Source: Kribbella voronezhensis
GTDB taxonomy: Bacteria > Actinomycetota > Actinomycetes > Propionibacteriales > Kribbellaceae
Reading direction: 5' to 3'
Length of the DNA stretch: 64,000 nt
Assembly: GCF_004365175.1 (NCBI RefSeq)
Contig: NZ_SOCE01000001.1
Location: 2,653,154-2,717,153, forward strand
A program made the position numbers and the translations under genes. Position 1 is the stretch's first letter; the number at the start of each line of letters is the position of its first letter. Positions 1 through 10,049 of the stretch are shown piece by piece. The notes under the pieces are model-generated. The model was not told the DNA's origin. It searched no databases and saw nothing but the letters and a program-made list of their open reading frames with translations.

Positions 1-102
1 TCTCGACTGACGCCGACCGACCCCGGCGGCTCCGTCCCCACCGCCTGGACCACCGCCCAACCGCCCACCACCACCGTCGGACCGGTCCGAGCTACGACCT
101 GA
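1..102 (+). CDS. Possible 3' end of a gene cut by the window edge
   Basis: Frame 1 is open from the first base to a TGA at 100-102 and encodes 33 residues rich in Thr and Pro, ending in ATT. The start lies outside the window. It converges on the vapC toxin gene with no spacing. The Thr/Pro composition would fit the C-terminal linker of a secreted protein. Open frames this short are common by chance at this GC content, so this is weak. Confidence 0.3.
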   Translation, partial: SRLTPTDPGGSVPTAWTTAQPPTTTVGPVRATT

Positions 103-510
103 TCAGCTTCCCGGCGCTGTCAGTGGCAACCCGAGGTCCTTCGCGGCACTCGACAAACGACGGTCGTAGGTGACGAAGGCTGTGAGGTCGTCTCCCAGTA
201 CTGCGTCCGCGGTGGCGAGGTGGATCGCATCGACTGAGCGGAGATCGAGGTCGTCGAGGTCGTCGTAGGCGGCCGCCGTGGTTCGAACCACCTCGTCGAT
301 CTCGTAGACCGCGATCCGGGCGAGCACGCCTGGGACTGCGGACAGCAGGGCCGGTTCAGTACGCCGTACAGCGCGCGGAAGCTCTACCTCGGCGAGCGCC
401 GAGCAAACCAGCAACTCCTCCGGGCGTTCCGCGATCCAGTCGACGAGCGCATCCGACTCCACCTCGCGACGGACCAGTTTCACCAGCGCCGCCGTATCGA
501 GGTAGATCAT
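103..510 (-). CDS. vapC: PIN-domain ribonuclease toxin, VapC type
   Basis: A 135-residue protein of PIN-domain size. The N-terminus MIYLDTAALVKL carries the first conserved Asp (D5), followed by an acidic residue in AEVELPR, Asp in SVDAIHLATA and Asp in VTYDRRL. These match the metal-binding acidic residues of VapC ribonucleases, which cleave RNA (often tRNA) when released by the antitoxin. Its ATG shares one base with the TGA of the upstream antitoxin gene (TGATG), so translation is probably coupled. The toxin role is inferred from family and gene pairing. Confidence 0.88.
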   Translation of the reverse strand: MIYLDTAALVKLVRREVESDALVDWIAERPEELLVCSALAEVELPRAVRRTEPALLSAVPGVLARIAVYEIDEVVRTTAAAYDDLDDLDLRSVDAIHLATADAVLGDDLTAFVTYDRRLSSAAKDLGLPLTAPGS

Positions 511-782
511 CAGTACCGTTCCTCGTCCCGCGACTCTTCCAGCAACTCACCGGCTTGCCGGTCGGTGCGGATCTCACCTCGGGGATGCGGCATCGGGCCA
601 CTGGTCCGCGGCATCCGGAGCTTGCCGGTTTCCAGCAGGCGCACCACCGGGGACGGTTTGGCGGGCAGCAGCCGCGCGATCACCGCGCCTCGCTCGGTGA
701 TCTCGATCTCCTCACCCTGTTTCACCCGGGCCAGCACCTTGGCCGTCTCCTGGTTCAGCACCCTGACCGGAATCTCCGCCAT
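510..782 (-). CDS. Type II antitoxin, Phd/YefM family
   Basis: About 90 residues. The N-terminal half (MAEIPVRVLNQETAKVLARV, then an EEIEITERGAVIARL segment) is the Phd/YefM DNA-binding fold. The C-terminus is Pro/Arg/Glu rich, as expected for a toxin-neutralising tail. I chose ATG 782 over an in-frame ATG at 800 because a TACAGT box sits exactly six bases upstream, giving a leaderless transcript. The gene precedes the PIN toxin and overlaps it by one base, so the pair should be cotranscribed and repressed by the complex. Confidence 0.85.
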   Translation of the reverse strand: MAEIPVRVLNQETAKVLARVKQGEEIEITERGAVIARLLPAKPSPVVRLLETGKLRMPRTSGPMPHPRGEIRTDRQAGELLEESRDEERY

Positions 783-788
783 GACAAC

Positions 789-794
789 ACTGTA
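789..794 (-). promoter_or_regulatory. -10 box of the toxin-antitoxin pair (leaderless)
   Basis: TACAGT on the minus strand, six bases before ATG 782. This spacing places transcription start at the start codon. The surrounding ATGTACTACAG is partly symmetric and could include an operator. The remaining gap 801-920 shows no gene. Confidence 0.5.
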
Positions 795-920
795 GTACAT
801 ATTTGTCTGACACCTCCTGCGCAGCGAATCGCCTGGTCGATTCGGCAGAGAAGTTATCCGTCGAACAGAGCAGATGAGCCTTTGTCCACAGGGTTTTTCA
901 GCTGTTCGAGGGCTCGTCGG

Positions 921-1688
921 TCAGCGGGGTGGCATGCGGAGGGCGCCGTCGAGGCGGATGACCTCGCCGTTGAGGAGTTGGTTGGAGACGATGTGGTCGA
1001 CGAGTGAGGCGTACTCCGCGGGGCGGCCGAGGCGGGCTGGGTGGGGGACCTGCTGTTCGAGGACCTTGCGGGCGTCTTCGGGGAGGCCGGCCAGCATCGG
1101 GGTCTCCATGGTGCCGGGGGCGATGGTGACGACGCGGATGCCCTTGTCGGCCAGGTCCCGGGCCGCGGTCAGGGTGAGGCCGACGATCCCGCCCTTGCTG
1201 GACGCGTACGCCGCCTGGCCGATCTGGCCGTCGTACGCCGCGATGGAGGCGGTCATCACCACGACGCCGCGGTCACCGTCCTCGTCCGGCTCGAGGGCGA
1301 TCATCCGCTCGGCGGCGAGCCGGAGCACGTTGAAGGTGCCGATCAGGTTGACCTCGATCACCTGCCGGAAAGTTGCCAGCGGCAACGGTCCCTTGCGGCC
1401 GACGACCCGGCCCGGCGTCGCGATCCCCGCGCAGGTGACGACCAGGCGCAGCGCACCCAGCTCGGCGGCCACGTCCAGCGCGGCGGCCACCGCGGCTTCG
1501 TCGGTCACATCGGTCGGCACGAAGCGCACCCGCGAGCCCAGCTCCTCGGCGATCGCCTTGCCCGCCGACGAGGGCAGGTCGCAGATCACCACGCCGGCGC
1601 CGGACGCGGCGAACCGGCGTACGGTCGCCTCTCCCAGGCCGGAGCCACCACCGGTGACGAGAGCGACATCGGACGGGCCAAGCTTCAT
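921..1688 (-). CDS. Short-chain dehydrogenase, 3-hydroxyacyl-CoA dehydrogenase type II-like
   Basis: A 255-residue SDR. The nucleotide-binding motif is [10 protein letters not shown] at about residues 12-21, a DVTDE segment follows, the usual NNAG is VTCAG, and the catalytic motif is YASSK. The [15 protein letters not shown] start and the motifs resemble type II 3-hydroxyacyl-CoA dehydrogenases (HSD17B10-like), which oxidise 3-hydroxyacyl-CoA with NAD. Its ATG overlaps the stop of the acyl-CoA dehydrogenase gene by four bases (ATGA). Consecutive steps of beta-oxidation or branched-chain acid breakdown are therefore likely encoded together. The exact substrate is not readable. Confidence 0.85.
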   Translation of the reverse strand: MKLGPSDVALVTGGGSGLGEATVRRFAASGAGVVICDLPSSAGKAIAEELGSRVRFVPTDVTDEAAVAAALDVAAELGALRLVVTCAGIATPGRVVGRKGPLPLATFRQVIEVNLIGTFNVLRLAAERMIALEPDEDGDRGVVVMTASIAAYDGQIGQAAYASSKGGIVGLTLTAARDLADKGIRVVTIAPGTMETPMLAGLPEDARKVLEQQVPHPARLGRPAEYASLVDHIVSNQLLNGEVIRLDGALRMPPR

Positions 1689-2836
1689 CGAACGCTCCTG
1701 AGAAGGTCGCGGCTGATCACGAGCCGCTGGATCTGGTTGGTTCCTTCGAAGATCTGGGTCACCTTCGCCTCGCGCATGTACCGCTCGGCCGGGAACTCCC
1801 GGGTGTAACCGTAGCCGCCGAGCACCTGGACGGCGTCCGTGGTCACCTTCATCGCCGCGTCCGTGCAGACCAGCTTGGCGATCGCCGCCTGTTGGGTGAA
1901 CGGCCGGCCGAGATCGCGGCGGCGAGCGGCCTGCAGGTACGTCGATCGTGCGGACTCGGTCGCCGCGGCCATGTCCGCGAGCAGGAACTGGAGGCCCTGG
2001 AAGTCGGAGATCGCGTGGCCGAACTGCTTGCGCTCCTGCGCGTACGACGCCGCGAGCTCGAGCGCTGCCTGGGCGAGACCGGTCGCGCAGGCCGCGATGC
2101 CGAGCCGGCCGGAGTCGAGGGCGGACAACGCGATCCGCATCCCGGCACCTTCTTCGCCGATCAGGTTCGCCACCGGCACCCGGACGTTGTCGAAGTTGAC
2201 CGTCGTCGTGGTCGATCCGGTCAGGCCCATCTTGCGTTCGGGCGCACCGAAGCTGAGCCCTTCGGACGTGGCCGGCACGTGGAAGGCGGAGATGCCGTGC
2301 TTCTGGTCGGCCGACGTCCGGGCGAAGGTCGTGTAGAAGTCGGCCTGCGAGCCGTGCGTGATCCACGACTTGGTGCCGTTGAGCACGTAGTCGTTGCCGT
2401 CGCGGACAGCCTTCGTTGTCATCCCGCTGATGTCCGAACCCGCCTGCGGCTCCGACAGCGCGTAGGCGCCGAGCAGGTCACCTCCGACCATGTCCGGAAG
2501 CAACAGCTCGCGCTGATCCGGCGTACCGAAGGTTGCGACCGCGTAGCTCGTCATGGTGTGCACGGACAGACCGACGCCGACGGACATCCAGGCGGCCGCG
2601 ATCTCCTCGAGCATCTGCAGATAGACCTCGTACGGCTGCTCGGCGCCGCCGTACTGCTCGGGATAGGGCAGGCCCAGCAGGCCGGCCCGGCCGATGGTCC
2701 GGAACGCGTCGCGCGGGAACGACTCGGTCTCCTCGGCCTTGGCGGCGTACGGCGCGAGCTCGTGCTCGCACAGGTCACGGACCAGGGCCAGCAGGTCGGT
2801 GGATTCCTCGGTCGGCAGCAAGCGATCGACAGCCAT
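1685..2836 (-). CDS. Acyl-CoA dehydrogenase
   Basis: A 383-residue protein of standard family length. Visible family features are the N-terminal helical domain, the FAD/substrate segment [15 protein letters not shown], the [10 protein letters not shown] strand, the [10 protein letters not shown] helix start and the C-terminal [11 protein letters not shown], which holds the catalytic Glu position of short-chain family members. It would oxidise acyl-CoA to enoyl-CoA, passing electrons to ETF. It is the first gene of a two-gene operon with the SDR and diverges from a TetR regulator across 85 bases. The chain length of the substrate cannot be judged. Confidence 0.93.
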   Translation of the reverse strand: MAVDRLLPTEESTDLLALVRDLCEHELAPYAAKAEETESFPRDAFRTIGRAGLLGLPYPEQYGGAEQPYEVYLQMLEEIAAAWMSVGVGLSVHTMTSYAVATFGTPDQRELLLPDMVGGDLLGAYALSEPQAGSDISGMTTKAVRDGNDYVLNGTKSWITHGSQADFYTTFARTSADQKHGISAFHVPATSEGLSFGAPERKMGLTGSTTTTVNFDNVRVPVANLIGEEGAGMRIALSALDSGRLGIAACATGLAQAALELAASYAQERKQFGHAISDFQGLQFLLADMAAATESARSTYLQAARRRDLGRPFTQQAAIAKLVCTDAAMKVTTDAVQVLGGYGYTREFPAERYMREAKVTQIFEGTNQIQRLVISRDLLRSVR

Positions 2837-2865
2837 TGGACACCCCTCTCAAGGCTCGTCGAAAT

Positions 2866-2903
2866 GATACTCGTATTGATACTGAAGACCAAAGCTCCGT
2901 ATC
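2866..2903. promoter_or_regulatory. Candidate TetR operator in the divergent promoter region
   Basis: Four related pentamers are packed here: GATAC 2866-2870, GTATT 2873-2877, GATAC 2878-2882 and GTATC 2899-2903. ATAC-N2-GTAT forms a small inverted repeat, and a second arm pair brackets the rest. The position between the acyl-CoA dehydrogenase operon and tetR is where an acyl-CoA-responsive regulator would bind. The site is inferred from symmetry only. Confidence 0.5.
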
Positions 2904-2921
2904 GTTCTATGCTGTCTCGAT

Positions 2922-3506
2922 ATGACAACAGTCGTCCCCGGGCGCCGCACGCGCAGGCAGTCAGAGCTGCTCGACCGGCTCCTGTCCCTGTTCCTCACCC
3001 AGGGCTTCAGCCGGTTCACCCTGGACGACCTGGCGGCCGAGCTGCGCTGCAGCAAAACGACCCTGTACGCGCTCGCGCCGAGCAAGGAACAACTTGCCGT
3101 CGAGGTGGTCAAGCACTACTTCAAGAACGCCACCGCCGAGGTGGAGTCCGCGGTCGCCAAACAGACCCGGCCGGACCGCCGGATCGCGGCGTACCTCGGT
3201 GCGGTGGCGGACGCATTGCGGCCGGCCAGCCGGACCTTCCTGGACGACGTCTCCACCTTCGCGCCGGCCCGGTCCGTGTACGAGCGGAACACCCGGATCG
3301 CGGCCGACCGGGTCCGCTCGCTGATCGAGGACGGGATCGCCGGGAAGGCGTTCCGGCAGGTCGACATCGGATTCGCCGCGGAGATGGTCGCGCACACCAT
3401 GCAGGCGATCCAGCGCGGTGACATCGCCCGCCGGACCGGCCTGAGCGACGCCGAGGCGTACCGCGAACTGGCCTCCTTCGTCCTGCACTCCCTCCGCCAC
3501 GACTGA
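2922..3506 (+). CDS. TetR/AcrR family transcriptional regulator
   Basis: 194 residues. The N-terminal helix-turn-helix reads LLDRLLSLFLTQGFSRFTLDDLA, then AAELRCSKTTLYALAPSKEQL, the classic TetR signature with YAL in place of YYH/YYY. The C-terminal ligand domain is helical and not specific. A TATGCT box at 2908-2913 lies eight bases before the ATG, so the leader would be very short. Divergent placement suggests it represses the acyl-CoA dehydrogenase/SDR operon and itself, probably responding to an acyl-CoA or fatty acid. The ligand is inference. Confidence 0.88.
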   Translation: MTTVVPGRRTRRQSELLDRLLSLFLTQGFSRFTLDDLAAELRCSKTTLYALAPSKEQLAVEVVKHYFKNATAEVESAVAKQTRPDRRIAAYLGAVADALRPASRTFLDDVSTFAPARSVYERNTRIAADRVRSLIEDGIAGKAFRQVDIGFAAEMVAHTMQAIQRGDIARRTGLSDAEAYRELASFVLHSLRHD

Positions 3507-3580
3507 CCGCGGCCCGGCCGCACTCCATCAACCCCGTCTCACGCAGGCGCTGTCGACCGCCGCCGAGTTGCCCCGGTCGA

Positions 3581-3586
3581 TAGCGT
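3581..3586 (+). promoter_or_regulatory. -10 box of the PhoD-like gene (leaderless)
   Basis: TAGCGT, seven bases before ATG 3594. It decides the start: an in-frame GTG at 3585 would lie inside the box. Confidence 0.5.
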
Positions 3587-3593
3587 GGGGCGG

Positions 3594-5234
3594 ATGCAGC
3601 TGAAGTTGGGGCCGTTGCTCCGGTACGTCGACGAGACGCGGGCGACCGTGTGGGTCGAGACCGACGGACCGTGCGACGTCGAGATCCTCGGGCACCGTGC
3701 ACCGACCTGGTCGGTACACGGGCATCACTACGCCCTCGTGCTGATCGAAGGCCTGGAGCCCGCGAGCGAAACGCCGTACGAGGTGCTGCTCGACGGCTCG
3801 AAGGTCTGGCCGCCGGCCGACAGTCCGTACGGGCCCAGTGTGATCCGGACGCCACGGTCGGACGGGAGCTTCCGGCTGGCCTTCGGGTCCTGCCGGCGAT
3901 CGGCGCCGTTCGACGAGCAGGGTTTCCAGGACTTCGGCCCGGACGCGCTCGTCGCCTTGGCCGAGCGGATGGCCGGCGACGACGGTGAGCGGCCGGACGC
4001 GCTGTTGCTGCTGGGCGATCAGGTGTACGCCGACGACCCGTCGGACGCCGTACTGGCCAAGCTCCGCGCAGCGCACGGTGGACGGCAGGACTCCGAGGTG
4101 GCCGATGAGATCGGCAACTTCGAGGAGTACACCTGGTTGTACGACGACGCGTGGCTGACGCCGGCGGTGCGCTGGCTGTTCTCGACGGTCCCGGTGTGCA
4201 TGCTGCTCGACGACCACGACCTGCGCGACGACTGGAACACCTCACTGAGCTGGCGCCGCTGGGTCACCTCGCAACCGTGGTGGCACGACCGAGTGGTGGG
4301 CGCCTACGCGTCGTACTGGGTCTATCAGCACCTCGGCAACCTCTCACCGGAGCAGCTCGAGAAGGACCCGACGTACGCCGCGATGCGGGCGCTGGAGGAC
4401 GAGGACGAGCGCAGTTCGTACTTGGACGCGTTCGCGTGGGAGGCGGACGACGACCCCGCCTCTACCCGCTGGAGCTTCTACCGCGACTTCGGCGCTCGCT
4501 CGAACGGCGTCCGACTGCTCGCGGTCGACTCGCGGTGCTCCCGCGAGCTGCAGCCGTCCAGGCGGGCGATGGTCGATCCGCACGAGTGGGAATGGGTACG
4601 CCGGCACACGGTCGGCGCGACCCAGCCGATCAACCATCTGCTGTTCGCGTCGACGCTGCCCTTCCTGCTCACGCCGGGCCTCCATCATCTGGAGGGCTGG
4701 AACGAGGCGGTCGCCTCCGGAGCGTGGGGCTCGCGGGCCGCCGGGGTCGGCGAGCGGATCCGGCAAGACATGGATCTGGAGCACTGGGCGTCGTTCCGGC
4801 GGTCGTTCGACGATGTGACCGAGCTGCTGACCGACCTGGTTCGCGCCGAGAACCCGCCGGCCTCGATCCTGATGCTCTCAGGCGACGTGCACTGCAGCTA
4901 CCTGTCCGAAGCCGAGCTGACCGCCGTGGACCACCCCGGTACGGCGATCCGCCAGCTCACCATGTCGCCGTTCCGCAACCCGATCGGCCGGCCCATCCAG
5001 CTGGCGAACAAGGTGCTGAACACTCGCTGGATGGCCGCCTTGCTGCATCGGCTGGCCCGGTCGGCGGGGGTGCGCGACGTCGCGGCGCGCTGGCGTACGG
5101 CGTACGGGCCGTGGTTCGGGAACGGGGTGATGACGATCGTGCTGACCGGCGACCGGTGGCTGGTCGAGGTCGACCATGCCGAGCTCCGCGGCGGCCGCCA
5201 GGTGCTGCGGCGGACCGTCGCGCACGGAGGATAA
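3594..5234 (+). CDS. PhoD-like metallophosphatase
   Basis: 546 residues. Metallophosphatase motifs appear in order: LAFGSCRRSAP, LLLGDQVYADD, LLDDHDLRDDWN and, near the C-terminus, MLSGDVHCSY. These match the PhoD phosphodiesterase/alkaline phosphatase D family, which uses an Fe/Ca centre. An N-terminal beta-sandwich-like part (LGPLLRYVDETRATVWVET) precedes them. There is no signal peptide or Tat motif, so unlike classical PhoD it is probably cytoplasmic. It stands alone on its strand. The substrate is unknown. Confidence 0.88.
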   Translation: MQLKLGPLLRYVDETRATVWVETDGPCDVEILGHRAPTWSVHGHHYALVLIEGLEPASETPYEVLLDGSKVWPPADSPYGPSVIRTPRSDGSFRLAFGSCRRSAPFDEQGFQDFGPDALVALAERMAGDDGERPDALLLLGDQVYADDPSDAVLAKLRAAHGGRQDSEVADEIGNFEEYTWLYDDAWLTPAVRWLFSTVPVCMLLDDHDLRDDWNTSLSWRRWVTSQPWWHDRVVGAYASYWVYQHLGNLSPEQLEKDPTYAAMRALEDEDERSSYLDAFAWEADDDPASTRWSFYRDFGARSNGVRLLAVDSRCSRELQPSRRAMVDPHEWEWVRRHTVGATQPINHLLFASTLPFLLTPGLHHLEGWNEAVASGAWGSRAAGVGERIRQDMDLEHWASFRRSFDDVTELLTDLVRAENPPASILMLSGDVHCSYLSEAELTAVDHPGTAIRQLTMSPFRNPIGRPIQLANKVLNTRWMAALLHRLARSAGVRDVAARWRTAYGPWFGNGVMTIVLTGDRWLVEVDHAELRGGRQVLRRTVAHGG

Positions 5235-5348
5235 CCCTTACCCTCCGGATTGAGGCGTTTACATTGTGACAACTTCCGGTAGGTTCGATCACGGTTAAGT
5301 CAAGGGCGCACCCGCCCCGAGCGCGCCCTCATCGTGAGGAGGCTGACC

Positions 5349-6236
5349 GTGAAGTTCATCCACATCCGCCGTACCGTTGCCGTCCTGGCCACCGCCGGCC
5401 TGGCAGCAACCACCGCCATGCTGGGCACCCAGGCGACGGCCGCCCCCGTCGACCTGTCGAAGGTGTCGGCCGGCAGCATCACCTCCACGCTGAGCAAAGA
5501 GGCCGCCATCCCGGGCACCGCCTGGGTGACGCTTCCCGACGGCCGGATCATCGTGTCGTACGACGACACCGTGACCGGCGCCAAACTCAACTCGCTGACC
5601 GGCGTCACCAAGCAGTTCGGCAGCCGGATCACGCTGGAGAAGATCTCCGGCAAGCTGAGCAAGCGGATCGCCGGTGGCGACGCCATCTACGGCGGCCAGT
5701 ACCGCTGCTCGCTCGGCTTCAACGTCCGCAGCGGCAGCACCTACTACTTCCTGACCGCCGGCCACTGCGGCAACATCGCCTCCAGTTGGTACTCGAACTC
5801 CAGCCACACCACGCTGCTGGGCACCACCTCCGGTTCCAGCTTCCCCGGTAACGACTACGCGATCGTGAAGTACGCGAGCTCGTACACCAACCACCCCGGC
5901 ACGGTCGACCTCTACAACGGGTCGTCCCAGGACATCACCACGGCGGCCAACGCCTTCGTCGGTGAGTCGGTCAAGCGCAGCGGCAGCACGACCCACGTGC
6001 ACAGCGGCACGGTCACCGGCACCAACGCCACGGTGAACTACGCCGAGGGCACGGTCACCGGTCTGATCAAGACCAACGTCTGCGCCGAAGGCGGCGACTC
6101 CGGCGGCTCGCTGTTCGACGGAACCAAGGCCCTCGGCCTGACCTCCGGCGGCAGCGGCAACTGCTCCTCCGGCGGCACCACCTTCTTCCAGCCCGTCACC
6201 GAACCCCTCTCCGTCTACGGCGTCAGCGTCTACTGA
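5349..6236 (+). CDS. Secreted serine protease, streptogrisin B-like (S1 family)
   Basis: 295 residues. A signal peptide (residues 1 to about 29, ending QATA) is followed by a propeptide of about 80 residues, and the mature enzyme begins at [10 protein letters not shown]. The catalytic triad is visible: His in FLTAGHC, Asp in GNDYAIV, Ser in EGGDSGGSL. The [12 protein letters not shown] segment and the C-terminus YGVSVY are nearly those of Streptomyces griseus protease B, so chymotrypsin-like specificity is likely. GTG 5349 is chosen because GAGGAGG lies seven bases upstream. Zymogen processing is expected to be autocatalytic. Confidence 0.93.
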   Translation: MKFIHIRRTVAVLATAGLAATTAMLGTQATAAPVDLSKVSAGSITSTLSKEAAIPGTAWVTLPDGRIIVSYDDTVTGAKLNSLTGVTKQFGSRITLEKISGKLSKRIAGGDAIYGGQYRCSLGFNVRSGSTYYFLTAGHCGNIASSWYSNSSHTTLLGTTSGSSFPGNDYAIVKYASSYTNHPGTVDLYNGSSQDITTAANAFVGESVKRSGSTTHVHSGTVTGTNATVNYAEGTVTGLIKTNVCAEGGDSGGSLFDGTKALGLTSGGSGNCSSGGTTFFQPVTEPLSVYGVSVY

Positions 6237-6250
6237 TCCCGCAGACAGCA

Positions 6251-6283
6251 CAGAACCCCGGACGGTCACCGTCCGGGGTTCTG
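6251..6283. terminator. Bidirectional hairpin terminator
   Basis: A perfect inverted repeat with CAGAACCCCGGACGG on the left and its complement on the right, with a 3-base loop. It lies between the convergent protease and rlmB genes and would serve both. No long U-tract follows, as usual in this GC range. Confidence 0.85.
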
Positions 6284-6295
6284 GTGCGTTGACGA

Positions 6296-7258
6296 CTACT
6301 GGCCGCGACGGCGGGAGATTTCGTAGAGGGCTACGCCGGTGGCGATGCCGGCGTTGAGGGATTCGGTGCTGCTGGTCATCGGGATCGACACGATCAGGTC
6401 GCAGTTCTCCCGGACCAGGCGGGCCAGGCCTTTGCCCTCGCTGCCGACGACCAGGACGATCGCCTCGGTGGCGGCCTGCAGGTCGGGGAGTTCGACCTCG
6501 CCGCCCATGTCGAGGCCGACGATCAGCAGGCCGGCGTCCTTGTAGGACTTCAGCGCGCGGTTCAGGTTCGTACAGCGGGCCACCGGGATGCGGGCCGCCG
6601 CACCGGCCGAGGTCTTCCAGGCCGACGCGGTCATCGACGCCGTACGCCGTTCCGGCACCAGCACGCCGTGCGCACCGAAGGCCGCGGCCGACCGGGTGAT
6701 GGCACCCAGGTTGCGCGGGTCCGTCACGCCGTCGAGCGCGACGATCAACGGCACCTGGTCGGCGTCGTACGCGAGCCGCAGCAGGTCGTCGGGGTGCGCG
6801 TACTCGTACGGCGGGATCTGCACGGCGAGACCCTGGTGGGCCCCGTGACTGGTCAGCCGGTCCAGCTCGATCCGGGGCACCTCGAGCAGGGAGATCCCGT
6901 GCTCAACGGCGATCAGCAGCGCCTCGCGCAACCGGGCGTCGCGTTCGGTGCCCTCGGCAACATAGAGCGCGCTGACCGGTACGCCGGCGCGGAGCGCCTC
7001 GACGACCGGGTTGCGGCCGTACACCCACTCGACCGTGGACTCGGAGTCCTTGCGGTCCGGGCGGCGGCCGGTGGTGCGCTTCTCGGCGCGCTCCTTGGCC
7101 TTCGCCCGCTTGTGCGCGGGGTGCTTGGTGCGGTCCACGGCCTTCGGGGTCGGGCCCTTGCCCTCGAGTCCCCGGCGGACCCGGCCACCGGAACCGGCGG
7201 TCGGGTTGCCGCGTGGCTTCTTGCGGATCGCACCCTTGCGTTGACTACTGCCTGGCAC
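6296..7258 (-). CDS. rlmB: 23S rRNA (guanosine-2'-O-)-methyltransferase RlmB, SpoU family
   Basis: 320 residues. A basic Arg/Lys/Gly-rich N-terminal extension (about 85 residues) precedes [14 protein letters not shown]. The SPOUT motifs are [27 protein letters not shown] and [14 protein letters not shown]. The enzyme methylates G2251 of the peptidyl-transferase loop. The GTG at 7258 starts one base after the cysS stop (TGA-A-GTG), with GGAAA upstream inside cysS, so translation is coupled. The open frame runs further upstream, but that part is shadow coding inside cysS. Confidence 0.92.
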   Translation of the reverse strand: MPGSSQRKGAIRKKPRGNPTAGSGGRVRRGLEGKGPTPKAVDRTKHPAHKRAKAKERAEKRTTGRRPDRKDSESTVEWVYGRNPVVEALRAGVPVSALYVAEGTERDARLREALLIAVEHGISLLEVPRIELDRLTSHGAHQGLAVQIPPYEYAHPDDLLRLAYDADQVPLIVALDGVTDPRNLGAITRSAAAFGAHGVLVPERRTASMTASAWKTSAGAAARIPVARCTNLNRALKSYKDAGLLIVGLDMGGEVELPDLQAATEAIVLVVGSEGKGLARLVRENCDLIVSIPMTSSTESLNAGIATGVALYEISRRRGQ

Positions 7259-7259
7259 T

Positions 7260-8693
7260 TCAGTTTCCTTCGGTTGATGGGTGCGCGGCGATCGTCCACC
7301 GGGACCCCTGTGGGGTGTCCTCGACGACGACGCCGAGCGCCTTGAGCCGGTCGCGGATCTCGTCCGACGCGGCATAGTCCTTGCGCTCGCGGGCGGCCTG
7401 ACGCTGGTCGAGCAGCGCCTTCACCAGCCCGTCGACCACTTCGGTCAGTTCTTCGTTGCCACCGGCCCGCGACGCCCACGGCTCGGCCAGCGGGTCCAGC
7501 CCGAGCACGCCGAGCATGGCTCGCACAGCGGCCAGATTCTCTTGCAGGGCAGGAGAATCGCCGTCGGCGACCAGTTTGTTGCCGTCCCGCACGGTGTTGT
7601 GCAGTACCGCGACGGCGGCCGGCGTGCCGAGGTCGTCGTCCATCGCGTCGGCGAACGCCTGCGGCACGTCGGCCGCCGGCTCCACCCCACCGGTCACCTC
7701 GGTCGCGCGGTCGACGAAGCCCTCGATGCGCTGGAAGCTCGTCGCGGACTCCTCGAGCGCGGCCATCGAGAACTCGACCACCGAGCGGTAGTGCGAGCTG
7801 ACCAGGTAGTACCGCAGCTCGATCGGCCGCACCTGCTCGACCACGTTGCGCACGACCGCACCGTTGCCGAGCGACTTCGACATCTTCTCGCCGGCCGCCG
7901 TCACCAAAGCGCTGTGCATCCAGAACCGGGCGAACTTCTGCCCGACCGCGGTCGACTGGGCCAGTTCGTTCTCGTGGTGCGGGAAGCGCAGGTCGAGGCC
8001 GCCGCCGTGAATGTCGAACTCGTCGCCGAGGTACTTGCCGGCCATCGCCGAGCACTCCAGGTGCCAGCCCGGGCGGCCGGGACCCCACGGGGTCGGCCAC
8101 GACGCCGTCCGCGGAGTGCCTTCCGTGTAGCCCTTCCAGAGCGCGAAGTCACGCGGGTCGCGCTTGCCGCGCGGGTCCGCGTCCTCGGCGGCCTCCATGT
8201 CGTCGATCCGCTGGTGCGACAGCTCGCCGTACTTCGGCCAGGACTTCACGTCGAAGTACACGTCGCCGGAGCCGTCGGTCGCGACGTACGCGTGCCCGCG
8301 CTCGATCAGCTCCCCGATCATCACCAGCATCTCGGGGATGTGACCGGTGGCGCGCGGCTCGTACGTCGGCGGACGGCAGCCCAGTACGTCGTACGCCCAG
8401 TGCAGTTCGCGCTCGAACTCGTAGGCGTGCGCCCACCACGGCACCTGCCGCTCGGCCGACTTCGCCAGGATCTTGTCGTCGATGTCGGTGACGTTCGCGA
8501 TCACGGTGACCTCGTAGCCCGACCGCTCCAGCCAGCGCCGGAGGACGTCGAACACGATCTCCTTGTAGATGTGCCCGACGTGCGGGGCACCCTGCACCGT
8601 CAGCCCACAGTGGTAGATCCCGACCTTGCCCGGATGGACCGGTTCGAAATCCCTCACTGCTGCTGTCGCGGTGTCGTACAAGCGAACTGTCAC
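7260..8693 (-). CDS. cysS: Cysteinyl-tRNA synthetase
   Basis: 477 residues, full length with a C-terminal anticodon-binding part, which separates it from the shorter mycothiol ligase MshC. The zinc ligand Cys29 is in YHCG. The HIGH box is the variant APHVGHIYK. The second zinc Cys is in HLECSAM, with [15 protein letters not shown] after it and KMSKS in [10 protein letters not shown]. It charges tRNA-Cys. It is followed by rlmB at one-base spacing. In Mycobacterium and Streptomyces, cysS follows ispF directly; here ispF is 24 kb away on the same strand. Confidence 0.95.
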   Translation of the reverse strand: MTVRLYDTATAAVRDFEPVHPGKVGIYHCGLTVQGAPHVGHIYKEIVFDVLRRWLERSGYEVTVIANVTDIDDKILAKSAERQVPWWAHAYEFERELHWAYDVLGCRPPTYEPRATGHIPEMLVMIGELIERGHAYVATDGSGDVYFDVKSWPKYGELSHQRIDDMEAAEDADPRGKRDPRDFALWKGYTEGTPRTASWPTPWGPGRPGWHLECSAMAGKYLGDEFDIHGGGLDLRFPHHENELAQSTAVGQKFARFWMHSALVTAAGEKMSKSLGNGAVVRNVVEQVRPIELRYYLVSSHYRSVVEFSMAALEESATSFQRIEGFVDRATEVTGGVEPAADVPQAFADAMDDDLGTPAAVAVLHNTVRDGNKLVADGDSPALQENLAAVRAMLGVLGLDPLAEPWASRAGGNEELTEVVDGLVKALLDQRQAARERKDYAASDEIRDRLKALGVVVEDTPQGSRWTIAAHPSTEGN

Positions 8694-8801
8694 TGATCAA
8701 GGGTAACGGTGATATAGGGGTGCTCTTGACAATTTCCCCACAGCGGTCATCGGACCGGGCCGTCACCACCGGACTGTACGGTGCTGCCCGAGGAGGTTGC
8801 C

Positions 8802-9998
8802 TTGTCGAACCAGCAACCGTACGGCGGCCGGCAGCCGCCTTACCAGGGGCCGCCCCAGCAGTGGGGCGCACCGCAGTACCAGGGACCGCCCCCGCAGCAG
8901 CCGCAATACGGCCCGCAGTACGGCGCACCGCAGTACAACGGCCCGGCTCAGTACTACGGACCGCCGCCGGGCGCCCCCGGCTTCGGCTGGGGACCGGGTG
9001 GTCCGCAGCAGCCCAAGAAGAAGAGCAAGGCCTGGCTGGCGATCATCCCGGTACTCGTCGTCGGAGTGGTCGGGCTCTGGATCTACGGCGTCATTCAGAA
9101 GCAGCACCGGCTGAACGACTACGCCCAGCCCCAGCCGACCGCGAGCTATACCCCCAGCGATGACCCCAGCACCGGTCCGTCCACCAAGCCCACCGAGGCA
9201 CAGACGACTGGCACCGACCCGAAGCCGACCAAGGCGACACCGCCTCCGCCTCGCACGCCCACGCCGTACGAGGTGGTCAGCCGGACCAAGTTCTATCGGA
9301 CCGGTGTCCAGGCGAGCGTCCGCTGCCGTGAGTCGGGCGCTCGGCCGACCTCCCTGTCCAACGCCATCAGGTACTACGCGAACGTGAAGTCGTGCGCCGA
9401 CCGCGGCTGGCCGCGGCAGGTGAACGCGGCCGGGCTGCCGTTCAAGGCGCCGAACACGATCGTGATGAACGGCAAGGTGGGCTCGCCGTGCGGCTACAGC
9501 GCGCCCAGCTCGTACTACTGCGCGATCAACCACACGATGTACCTGGCCGGCGACTACGACATGGCCCAGTACCGCCGGGCCAACGGGAATCCCGCCGGTG
9601 TGGCCTTCGTCCGCGCGAACATGCTGTTCGTGGTGGCCCACGAGTACGGCCACCACATCCAGCAGATCACCGGCATCCTGCCGGCCTTCAACCGGCTCTG
9701 GTACGACGCGCCGAACAAGACGGCGCAACTGGAGGTGCAGCGGCGGATGGAGTTGCAGGCAAGCTGTTTCGGCGGGCTCTTCGTGGCGGCGAACCGGAAC
9801 AGCTACCCGATCAGCGGCCAGCTCAAGACCCAGTTCAGCTGGATGGTCTACCACATGGGCGACAACTACGACCCGATTCCGGGCCACCGCATCCACGGCA
9901 ACCGGATCAGCCACGGCAACTGGACCATGCGCGGCTACAACACCCGCAACCTGGCCGCCTGCAACACCTTCACCGCTACCAGCGCCGCAGTGCAGTGA
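8802..9998 (+). CDS. Membrane-anchored zinc metallopeptidase, paralog A
   Basis: 398 residues. The layout is a cytoplasmic Pro/Gln/Gly/Tyr-rich tail (1-70), a KKK stop, one membrane helix (about 76-98), a Thr/Pro linker (105-150) and an exported catalytic domain. HEYGHH at 280-285 is the HExxH zinc site; ELQASC, about 45 residues on, probably supplies the third Glu ligand, as in the YpfJ-like neutral zinc metallopeptidases. Several Cys (C..PCG..YC) and a CNTFTA end recur in all six paralogs. The TTG at 8802 is supported by GAGGAGG and by the same SNQQPYGG start in paralog B. Substrate unknown. Confidence 0.85.
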   Translation: MSNQQPYGGRQPPYQGPPQQWGAPQYQGPPPQQPQYGPQYGAPQYNGPAQYYGPPPGAPGFGWGPGGPQQPKKKSKAWLAIIPVLVVGVVGLWIYGVIQKQHRLNDYAQPQPTASYTPSDDPSTGPSTKPTEAQTTGTDPKPTKATPPPPRTPTPYEVVSRTKFYRTGVQASVRCRESGARPTSLSNAIRYYANVKSCADRGWPRQVNAAGLPFKAPNTIVMNGKVGSPCGYSAPSSYYCAINHTMYLAGDYDMAQYRRANGNPAGVAFVRANMLFVVAHEYGHHIQQITGILPAFNRLWYDAPNKTAQLEVQRRMELQASCFGGLFVAANRNSYPISGQLKTQFSWMVYHMGDNYDPIPGHRIHGNRISHGNWTMRGYNTRNLAACNTFTATSAAVQ

Positions 9999-10049
9999 TC
10001 AGCTGAAGCGAACCCTCCGGCCGGTACGGTGCCGGTCGGAGGAGGAACC

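Noticed and set aside
290-305. GGTTCGAACC as a tRNA T-loop
   Set aside because: It is inside the vapC coding sequence and no acceptor stem or anticodon arm is nearby.
1689-2366. Extended SDR reading frame
   Set aside because: It is antisense-free but out of frame with the acyl-CoA dehydrogenase; the SDR motif begins directly after ATG 1688.
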